The position numbers and the translations under genes were made by a program. Below the pieces are notes generated by a model. It saw nothing but the letters and a program-made list of their open reading frames with translations. It was not told where the DNA came from and searched no databases. Below, piece after piece: positions 15,865 through 22,734 of a DNA stretch of 64,000 bases (position 1 is its first letter; each line of letters begins with the position of its first letter). Source of the DNA: UBA2386 sp046306335 (lineage in GTDB: Bacteria > Planctomycetota > UBA1135 > UBA2386); contig JBKDXM010000108.1 of assembly GCA_046306335.1 (NCBI GenBank), positions 1 through 64,000 of the forward strand, in the 5' to 3' direction.

Positions 15865-17061
15865 ATGAACGCCTCCGACCCGGCCGCCGCGCCGGCTGTT
15901 GCCGCGCCGTTGCGCGTCGTGCGGGTGCTGACGCGCCCGAACGAAGGGGGACCGACGCGACAAGCCATCGCCCTCTGGCACGCGCACCGCGCCATGGGCG
16001 TGCGCACGCTGCTGGTGACCGGCCGGGTGCGCGCGGGGGAAACCGCCGCATTGCCGTCGCGGCACGGCGTGCCCGCCGTCGGCCTCGCCGACGTGCTGCG
16101 AGGCCGTGTCGACGAGGGCTGGCTGGAACTGCCCGCCCTCGGCCGGGCCATCGCGCCTTGGGCGGACTGGCGCGCCGGGCGGACGCTGCATGCGTGCCTC
16201 GCCGCCGTCCGTCCCGACGTCGTGCACACGCACACCAGCAAGGCCGGCTGGATCGGTCGGCGCGCCGCCTGGGCTGCCGGCGTGCCGGTCGTCGTCCACA
16301 CGTTCCATGGCCACGTGCTGCGCGACTACTTTCCGGCGCTGCTCGGCTGGTTGTTGGCGCGCGTGGAACGGCGCCTCGCCGCCCGCACCGACGAGCTCGT
16401 CGCCGTCAGCGCGTCGTGCGCCGACGAACTGGCGGCGGTCGGCGTCGCGCCCCGGCGCCGGTTCACGGTCGTGGCGCCGGCGGTGCCGCCGTTGCCGATC
16501 GTCGCCCGCGCCGAGGCGCGCGCGCGGCTGGACATCGCGCCGGACGCGGTCCGCGTCGCCTGCGTCGCGCGCCTGGTGCCGATCAAGCGCGTCGAGCGGT
16601 TCGTCGCTGCCGTGCGCAGCCTGCCCGGCGTCGGTGGCGACGTGATCGGCGATGGTCCGCTGCGCGCGCGCCTGCAGGCCGCGGCGGTCGGCGCGGACGT
16701 GCGGTTCCTCGGCGCCATTCCCGATGCCGGCAGCCTGCTCGCCGCCTACGACGCGGTGGCGCTGTCCGGCCGCCGGGAGGGCTTGCCGCTGGTGGCCGTC
16801 GAAGCGGCGCGCGCCGGCGTCGCCGTCGCCGGTTGCGACGTCCCCGGCGTCGTCGATGCCGTCGCAGCGGTCGGTGGCGAACTGGCGCCGGAAGCAGCCG
16901 GGGTCGCGGGGCTGGCGGCTGCGATCGCGCGGGCGCTGGCGCGGCGGCCTCGGCCCGATGCCGCCGCGGCGTTCGCGCCGGAGCGGGCGGCGCGGCAGCT
17001 GTTCGACCTTTACGAGTCGGCGCGGCGCCGGCAGCAGGAATCGCGCCGGCGCGACCGATAA
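15865..17061 (+). CDS. GT4-family glycosyltransferase
   Basis: 398 aa, GT-B fold. N-terminal domain opens with LRVVRVLTRPNEGGPTRQA and contains VVHTHTSKAGWIGR near 120 and VVHTFHGHVLRDYF near 145. The C-terminal nucleotide-sugar binding domain shows VACVARLVPIKRVERFVAA, DVIGDGPLRARLQ, VRFLGAIPDAGSLLAAYD and the ligand motif SGRREGLPLVAVEAARAG, the E-x7-E signature of GT4 retaining transferases. Cytoplasmic; likely builds an exopolysaccharide, lipid-linked glycan or similar. No other glycan-synthesis genes are adjacent, so the acceptor cannot be guessed. Confidence 0.88.
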   Translation: MNASDPAAAPAVAAPLRVVRVLTRPNEGGPTRQAIALWHAHRAMGVRTLLVTGRVRAGETAALPSRHGVPAVGLADVLRGRVDEGWLELPALGRAIAPWADWRAGRTLHACLAAVRPDVVHTHTSKAGWIGRRAAWAAGVPVVVHTFHGHVLRDYFPALLGWLLARVERRLAARTDELVAVSASCADELAAVGVAPRRRFTVVAPAVPPLPIVARAEARARLDIAPDAVRVACVARLVPIKRVERFVAAVRSLPGVGGDVIGDGPLRARLQAAAVGADVRFLGAIPDAGSLLAAYDAVALSGRREGLPLVAVEAARAGVAVAGCDVPGVVDAVAAVGGELAPEAAGVAGLAAAIARALARRPRPDAAAAFAPERAARQLFDLYESARRRQQESRRRDR

Positions 17062-17084
17062 AAGCTGGCGCACGCCGAGAAACC

Positions 17085-17828
17085 ATGTCGTCACGCCGTC
17101 TCTTGCTGCTGGGTCCCTGCCTGTGGCTGTCGGCCTGCGGCGAGATCCGCTCCACCGTGCCCGCCGTGCCGTCGGCCGTGCCCGCGGCCCTCGTCGGCGA
17201 GTGGTCGGGCGCGTGGACCGCAGCCGCCGGCGACGGCGGCGGCGAGTTGGCCCTGCGGGTGCAGGAGTTCGCCGGCCAGCCGGTGGTCCAGATCACCACC
17301 GACCTGCCGTGCCTCGCCGGCCCTTCGTTCCAACTGCAGTTGGCGGCTGCGAACTTCACCGTCCGCGTCGGCGAGGCGGTCGTGCTCTCGGGCGCGTTGA
17401 CGGCGCCGGGCGAACTGCGCGGCAGCTTCGGCTGCGGCGCGGGTGACGGCGCCTGGCAGGCGACGCGGACGCGCGTGCTGCCCGCCGTCGCGGACCTGAC
17501 CGGGCGCTGGACCGGCACGTTGTTCTACGACGGGCTGCCGGCCGCGCCGTTCGCGCTCGATCTGCGCATGGCGCTCGACTCCGGTGTGTTGCGGCTGGAC
17601 GGCGACATCTTCGTCGAAGGCTCCGACCCGGCGGAGGTCGTCGGCATCGCCAGCTCGTTCGACGACCAGGGCTTCGTGATCCAGTTGACGACGCCGGACG
17701 GCGCGCTGCGCGCGCAGGCGAGCGGCCGCCTGCAGCCGCTGCGCGTCGAACTCGGCCAGTTCGGCGTCTTCGCCGGTGGCACGGCGATCGGCGGCGGCGT
17801 GTTCAACATGGCGCGGTCGAGCCCGTGA
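17085..17828 (+). CDS. Putative lipoprotein of unknown function
   Basis: 247 aa. Signal with lipobox LWLSACGE (Cys about 19). The mature part consists of beta-strand-rich repeats: two similar halves begin with LVGEWSGAWTA (near 40) and LTGRWTGTLFYDG (near 140), each followed by an amphipathic strand pattern, suggesting two lipocalin-like or small beta-barrel modules. No catalytic motif. The gene follows the glycosyltransferase by 23 nt and precedes a Nudix gene by 42 nt; a TAAAAG stretch at 17059 could serve as a promoter but is weak. Function unknown. Confidence 0.65.
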   Translation: MSSRRLLLLGPCLWLSACGEIRSTVPAVPSAVPAALVGEWSGAWTAAAGDGGGELALRVQEFAGQPVVQITTDLPCLAGPSFQLQLAAANFTVRVGEAVVLSGALTAPGELRGSFGCGAGDGAWQATRTRVLPAVADLTGRWTGTLFYDGLPAAPFALDLRMALDSGVLRLDGDIFVEGSDPAEVVGIASSFDDQGFVIQLTTPDGALRAQASGRLQPLRVELGQFGVFAGGTAIGGGVFNMARSSP

Positions 17829-17870
17829 TGGGATCGTCTGCGGCAGCGGCCGCAGCGCGCTGTTTCGACG

Positions 17871-18329
17871 ATGACCGACCTCGCCAGTGGTGACTTCCTC
17901 GGCGTCTTCGCGCTCGTGCGGCGCGGCGACGCGACCCTGTTCGTCGGCAACGACCGTGTCATCGGCGGTGCGCCGACGCGCACCTGGGACCTGCCGGGTG
18001 GCCGCGTCGAGTCCGGCGAACTGCTGCACGAGGCCCTGGCCCGCGAACTGCGCGAGGAGACCGGCCTCTCGCTGCGCGGCGCGCCCGCGTTCTTGTTCGT
18101 GCAGGAAGGGCGTCGCCGCCGCGGCGGTCGGTCGGCGCATGCCTGGCGCTCGTTCTTCTTCGCCGTCGACGTCGAGCCCGGGGAGCCGCGGGCGGGGCAC
18201 GAAGTGCTGGCGGTGCGCTGGCTGTCGCCAGCCGAGATGCGCGCCGAGCTGACGGCGCCGTACCACGACAGCTTCCGGCGCTGGCTCGACGTCGGCGGGT
18301 CGTGGTTCCGCAGCGAGTGGGCGGACTGA
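17871..18329 (+). CDS. Nudix hydrolase
   Basis: 152 aa. The Nudix box is complete at residues 43-65: GGRVESGELLHEALARELREE followed by TGL, matching G-x5-E-x7-REUxEExGU. The preceding RTWDLPGG gives the strand entering the box. Such enzymes hydrolyse nucleoside diphosphates linked to another moiety, using a divalent metal held by the Glu residues of the box. The segment HAWRSFFFAVDVEPGEPR lies after the box; specificity cannot be inferred. Confidence 0.88.
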   Translation: MTDLASGDFLGVFALVRRGDATLFVGNDRVIGGAPTRTWDLPGGRVESGELLHEALARELREETGLSLRGAPAFLFVQEGRRRRGGRSAHAWRSFFFAVDVEPGEPRAGHEVLAVRWLSPAEMRAELTAPYHDSFRRWLDVGGSWFRSEWAD

Positions 18330-18417
18330 TCGGCCGGACGCGGCTGCCGTGGCCGAGTCCGCGGGGTTTTTCGCGGTGGAGTGCAACCGCCGGCGGTTTG
18401 CAGGCCCCATTGGCGGC

Positions 18418-19920
18418 ATGGTCGAACTGCTCGCCGTCGCCGGTTGCTCCGCTGCCGTCCTGCTGACCGTGCCCTTGGATGGCCATCCGGTTCGCCTCGG
18501 CGTGCCGCTGCCGACGGCGGCGCTCGCGCGCGGACTGCGACTCGACGGCCGCGGCGCGCTGCAGTGGCGGCGGCTGCCGGTGGCGGCCCGCGGCGAGCTC
18601 GCCTGGGTCGAACTGGCGATCGTCGGTCCGCGCGGCACGGTGCGGGTCCTGGCCGGCGGATCGGGACCGGACGACGACCGCGACGGACCGTGCTTCGTCT
18701 ACGAACGCACGGTCGCGACCACCGCGGCGGGGGAGGAAACGGGGGAAGTCTGGCGCTGGCGCGATGGCGCCGTCGACGAACGGCGGCGGCTGCGGCACGC
18801 CGGCACGGCAACGGGCGCGCACGACGCGCCCGGCGCTGGCGAAGCGACGACGAGCGCGACGGCGGACCTCGCGGCGCGCGCCGCGGTCTGGTGCCGGCTG
18901 CCGATGGCGCGACTGGTCGACGCCGGACTGATGCCGTCGCCCGGCGGCGGTGGTGAGGCCGCCGCGGCGATGCGCCGGCACCTCGCCGGTCTGCTGCCGT
19001 TGCTGCACGAACTGCCCGGGCCGCGCGGGGCTGGTGACTACGGCCGCAGCGGCGGGGTCGTGACCAACCTCGAGTTCGACACCGGGTACGCGCTGCTGCG
19101 CTGCGCCATCGGCCTGCGCGACGAGTCGGCGTGGCGCGCGGCCGGGCGCAGCGCCCGCCACCTCGTCGATTGCGACCTCGACGGCCGCACCGGCCTGCCG
19201 TTCCCGCACGGGCTCGGGCATCGCACCGGCGTGCCGGAGCCCGGCCATGCCTGGCTCCAGGGCGTGCTGTGGACGGGCCTGCTGACGGCGGACGACGACC
19301 TGCTGCTGGCGGCGCAGGGCATCGGCGTCGCGCTGGCGCTGCAGCCGCCGCAAGGCGAAGGACGGGCCGAACGCCTGCGGGATCACGCCTGGCCGCTGCG
19401 CGAGCTGGAGGCGTTGTTGTGCTGGTGGCCCGATCCCCGCTGTGCCGAGGCCGCGGACCGCTGTGCCGCCGCGATCGCGGCGCGCTGGGATCCCGGTCGA
19501 CGGACGTTCCGCTTCGGCGAAGCGACGACGGCGGACGGCGGCGTGCTCGAACGCGGCTGGCTCGCCAGCGGCCTGCTGCTGCCGGCGCTGCGTGCGCATC
19601 TGCGGCGCCGACCGGCGGCGGCGCTGGCGGAGTGCGTCGCCGCCTACGAACGCAGCGTCGCCGCAGCCGTCGCCAGCCGCGGCGATGGCATCGCCACGCA
19701 CTGGCGGCTCGACGGCCGGGGCACGGCCATCGCGCTGCACCGCGAGTCGGCGACCGCCGCGGCCTGCTTCGCACTCGATGGCCTGCCGCGGCGCGATCTC
19801 GGCGACGTGTTGGGGCGCAGCGCCGTCCGCCGCGCCGTCGCCGGCGCGCCGTCGCCGGAGGACCCCGACCTGCCGACCGCCTTCACGCTGGTGGCGCGCT
19901 GCGATTGGGTCTGGCGGTGA
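18418..19920 (+). CDS. Large hypothetical protein with RIFT-barrel-like N-terminus and (alpha/alpha)-barrel-like middle
   Basis: 500 aa from ATG 18418; a GTG at 18349 would add 23 residues. The N-terminus, LDGHPVRLGVPLPTAALARGLRL, resembles the beta domain found at the start of YetA/exo-rhamnogalacturonan lyase-like proteins, where an incoming xGVPLP strand pattern is typical. From about residue 185 the sequence becomes helical with DYGRSGGVVTNLEFDTGYALLRCAIG, PEPGHAWLQGVLWTGLLTADD and WLASGLLLPALRAHLRR, the spacing expected of an (alpha/alpha)6 toroid as in many glycosidases and lyases. No signal peptide is obvious. A carbohydrate-related role is inference only. Confidence 0.55.
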   Translation: MVELLAVAGCSAAVLLTVPLDGHPVRLGVPLPTAALARGLRLDGRGALQWRRLPVAARGELAWVELAIVGPRGTVRVLAGGSGPDDDRDGPCFVYERTVATTAAGEETGEVWRWRDGAVDERRRLRHAGTATGAHDAPGAGEATTSATADLAARAAVWCRLPMARLVDAGLMPSPGGGGEAAAAMRRHLAGLLPLLHELPGPRGAGDYGRSGGVVTNLEFDTGYALLRCAIGLRDESAWRAAGRSARHLVDCDLDGRTGLPFPHGLGHRTGVPEPGHAWLQGVLWTGLLTADDDLLLAAQGIGVALALQPPQGEGRAERLRDHAWPLRELEALLCWWPDPRCAEAADRCAAAIAARWDPGRRTFRFGEATTADGGVLERGWLASGLLLPALRAHLRRRPAAALAECVAAYERSVAAAVASRGDGIATHWRLDGRGTAIALHRESATAAACFALDGLPRRDLGDVLGRSAVRRAVAGAPSPEDPDLPTAFTLVARCDWVWR

Positions 19921-20008
19921 GCCGGCGGGCCGGCGACGTCGAGCGCGCGCTCGTCGCCGCCGGCGCCCGTCGCGGCGCAGACTCCTGGCAGCTTCTCTGG
20001 TCGGGTTC

Positions 20009-21478
20009 TCAGCGGCGGACTTCGATGGTGCCCACGAGGTCGTCGTCCCCGCGCAGCACCGACACCTTGAGGCTGCGACCGCGGTTGGCGTCGAGCAACC
20101 GGACGAAGTCGCGCAGCGAGGTGACCGGCAGCTCCCGTTCGCCGAACGCCTGGCGCACGAAGACCGACAGCACGACGTCGCCGTTCTGCAAGCCGATCGC
20201 CGCGGCCGGTCCGTCGTCGACGATGGCGCCGAGACGCACGATCGCCGGGAACATCGGCACGCGTCGCATGCCGCTGCCGCGGTAGAACGCCAACGTCGCC
20301 TTGCGCACCAGCTCGCGGTCGTCGTCGCCGTCGATCTGCGCGGCCATCGCGCCGATGGCGGTCTGCAGCAGCCACTGCGAGCGGGTCATCGGCCGGGCGT
20401 CGGCGCGCACGTCGCGGCCGCCGCGGCGCAGCACGAGCGGCAGCGTCGCGTCGGCCCTGGCGTCGAAGACGCAGCGCAGGTAGTCGAGCGAGGAGCGGAT
20501 GTCGGTGTCGCCGACGCGGGCCAGCTGGTCGCCGGACCGCACGCCCGCGCGCGCGGCAGGGCCGTCGGCGACGACCTTGTCGATCACGACGGCGCCGTCG
20601 CGGTCGAGCACTTCGAGGCCGAGCCAGGCGGCGTCCTCGGCGGCGGCGAAGCTGTTGCTCTGCAGCAACTCGCGCTGGAACTCGCCGCGGACCATGTCCA
20701 TCGGGATGGCGAAGCCGATGTTCTCCGCGCCCATCGCCATCGCGTTGTTGATGCCGACGAGGCGGCCGGTGATGTCGAGCAGCGCGCCGCCGCTGTTGCC
20801 CTGGTTGATCGCGGCGTCGGTCTGCAGCAGCCCGGTGTACTCGCGCAGTTCGCCGTCGGGCGTGCGCACGCGGATCGAACGATCGACCGCCGACAAGACA
20901 CCGCTGGTGACGGTGTTCGCCTGCCCCTGCGGGTTGCCGATCGCGATGACCGTCTCGCCGACCATCAGGCTGTCCGAGCGGCCGATCTCGGCCGGCTTGA
21001 AGGCGTCGTCCTTGTCGCGCCGGATCTGCAGCAAGGCCAGATCGCGCTTGGCCGACGACGACAGCACGCGCGCCGGACGGGTGCGGCCGTCGCGCAGTCG
21101 CACCTCGACGTCGAGCTCGGCGGCCCCGCGGTTGCCCAGCACGACCGGCGCGATGACGTGCCAGTTGGTGATGACGAGCCCGGACTCGTCGAGGATCACC
21201 CCCGAGCCCTGGCCCTCGGTGCGCGGCTCGCCGCGGGAACCGCCGTTCGGCAGGTTGTTGCTCTGCAGGTAGATGCTGACCACCGAGTCGGCGGCGCGCT
21301 GCACCGCGCGCACGACCGGCGTCGTGCGCAGGTCCTTGTCGTCGGCGTCTGGCTCGACGACCTGCAGTGGCGAACTGCGGCCGACGAGCCCGCCCGTCGC
21401 CGCGTCCTGGCCGGTGGCGGTGGCGGCGAGCAGGCACAGCAGGGGCAAGGCGACCGCGGGACGTCGTGGCGGGACCAT
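20009..21478 (-). CDS. HtrA/DegP-like trypsin-type protease with PDZ domains
   Basis: 489 aa. Signal peptide MVPPRRPAVALPLLCLLAATATGQ. Serine protease domain with the triad His107 (TNWHVIA), Asp146 (AKRDLALL) and Ser229 (NQGNSGGALLD). A first PDZ follows at about 265-345 (GPAARAGVRSGDQLARVGDTDIRSSLDYL) and a second PDZ-like segment near the C-terminus (AIGLQNGDVVLSVFVRQAFGERELPVTSLRDF). Degrades or holds misfolded proteins in the periplasm in the DegP/DegS manner. ATG 21508 is an alternative start, with GGGGAGGGA directly before it but at too short a spacing. Transcribed divergently from the thioesterase gene at 21572. Confidence 0.9.
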   Translation of the reverse strand: MVPPRRPAVALPLLCLLAATATGQDAATGGLVGRSSPLQVVEPDADDKDLRTTPVVRAVQRAADSVVSIYLQSNNLPNGGSRGEPRTEGQGSGVILDESGLVITNWHVIAPVVLGNRGAAELDVEVRLRDGRTRPARVLSSSAKRDLALLQIRRDKDDAFKPAEIGRSDSLMVGETVIAIGNPQGQANTVTSGVLSAVDRSIRVRTPDGELREYTGLLQTDAAINQGNSGGALLDITGRLVGINNAMAMGAENIGFAIPMDMVRGEFQRELLQSNSFAAAEDAAWLGLEVLDRDGAVVIDKVVADGPAARAGVRSGDQLARVGDTDIRSSLDYLRCVFDARADATLPLVLRRGGRDVRADARPMTRSQWLLQTAIGAMAAQIDGDDDRELVRKATLAFYRGSGMRRVPMFPAIVRLGAIVDDGPAAAIGLQNGDVVLSVFVRQAFGERELPVTSLRDFVRLLDANRGRSLKVSVLRGDDDLVGTIEVRR

Positions 21479-21571
21479 TCGGGCCGCCACGACGGGCGAG
21501 CGGCGCATTCCCTCCCCGTGGGCGACCGCTGGCGCACGCCGCGTTGGCAACGGCGAGGCCGGCCGCGCACG

Positions 21572-21979
21572 ATGGGGGCCATGCTGTTCCGCTTCGCCGC
21601 CGAGGTGCCGCTGCGCTGGGTCGACGTCGACAGCGCCGGCGTCGTCAACAACGCCGTCTACCTGAGCCTGATGGAGCAGGCCCGCTACCTCTACTTCGCG
21701 CAACTGGGTTTGCTCGACGACCATGTCGTTCCGTTCGTCCTCGCCGAGGTCCAACTCGAGTTCCTGCGCCCCGGCCGGCTCGGCATGAAGGTCGAGGTCG
21801 CAAGCCGCGTCCGCCACCTCGGCACGTCCAGTTTCCACATGGACTACGAAGTGCGCGCCGGGCAGATGGTGCTGGCCACCGCGACCGCGGTCCTGGTGTT
21901 CGTCGACGCCGACGTGCGGCCGACGCCCATCCCGCAACCGTGGCGCGAGGCCATCGCGGCGTTCGAAGAAATGGCCTGA
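21572..21979 (+). CDS. Acyl-CoA thioesterase (4HBT hotdog fold)
   Basis: 135 aa, the usual length of a single hotdog domain. The signature D-x-D-x-x-G-V-V-N-N-A-x-Y (WVDVDSAGVVNNAVYLSLMEQ) at 17-35 includes the catalytic Asp and the helix that begins with Asn-Asn; EQARYLYFAQLGL follows. Members hydrolyse acyl-CoA or hydroxybenzoyl-CoA thioesters in the cytoplasm. ATG at 21572 and at 21581 are both in frame; only three residues differ. Confidence 0.85.
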   Translation: MGAMLFRFAAEVPLRWVDVDSAGVVNNAVYLSLMEQARYLYFAQLGLLDDHVVPFVLAEVQLEFLRPGRLGMKVEVASRVRHLGTSSFHMDYEVRAGQMVLATATAVLVFVDADVRPTPIPQPWREAIAAFEEMA

Positions 21980-22016
21980 GCGGACGCACCGCCGCTGCCC
22001 ACGGCGGGCCGGCGCC

Positions 22017-22634
22017 TCACGGCACGGCCTTGCTGCCGGCGAACGCCGCGGCCCGGCCCGCCGGCGGCGCTGCCAGCACGGCGGCTAGGGCGCTGCGCAG
22101 CTCGCGCGGACCGTCCGCCGCCTCGGCGTCGAGCGCTGCGGCGAGGCCGAGTCCGCGCCACCACGCTGCCTCGTCGCGCGGCACGGCGACCTCGCGGACA
22201 CCGGCCAGGGCGTCGCGACAGGCCGTCGCGTCGGCGCTGGCGAGCGCGCGGCAGGGCAGCGGCCGCGCGTCGTAGACCGCGCAGCGCCCGTCGACCAGCA
22301 GCGGGCAAGGGCGGCCGACGAGGCGTTCCCAAGCCGTCGCGGCCATCGTCGCCGCCTCGGCGAGCACGGTGGCGGCGAGGCCCGGCACGGCCGCGACCGC
22401 CGTCGCGAGGCGCAGCGCCTCGCCAAGGCGCAAGCCGACCGGAAAGTGGCAGCAGGCCGTGCAGCCCGCCGCGCACGCGCGCGTCGGCGCCGGCGCGTCG
22501 GCGAGCAGCGGCGCGGCGGCGGCGTGCAGCGCGGCGGCCGCGACGGAGGCATCGCTGCCAGCGCGCCGCGCCGCGGCCAGCGCCGCGGTGCCGACTTCCA
22601 CGCCGCGGTAGTACTCGGCTTGGTTGTCGCCCAT
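22017..22634 (-). CDS. YkgJ-like Cys-cluster protein (putative zinc/iron-chelating)
   Basis: 205 aa. A CAAGCTACC cluster near residue 67 is followed by CPLLVDGRCAVYDARPLPCR near 122, the layout of the YkgJ/Fliy-type putative metal-chelating domain, in which eight or so Cys bind zinc or an Fe-S cluster. The rest is Ala-rich helix. Start at ATG 22634; the gene points away from the metallopeptidase gene at 22735, with about 100 nt between the two starts that could hold both promoters. Biological role unknown. Confidence 0.72.
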   Translation of the reverse strand: MGDNQAEYYRGVEVGTAALAAARRAGSDASVAAAALHAAAAPLLADAPAPTRACAAGCTACCHFPVGLRLGEALRLATAVAAVPGLAATVLAEAATMAATAWERLVGRPCPLLVDGRCAVYDARPLPCRALASADATACRDALAGVREVAVPRDEAAWWRGLGLAAALDAEAADGPRELRSALAAVLAAPPAGRAAAFAGSKAVP

Positions 22635-22734
22635 CGCCGTCCCACAGTACGGGCCTGCGTCAGCGCAGGCGACATCGTCCGGCGCGCTGCGGCACGGAAT
22701 GGCGGTTGCCGCCGTTGCCTGGTTGTTGTCGTCT

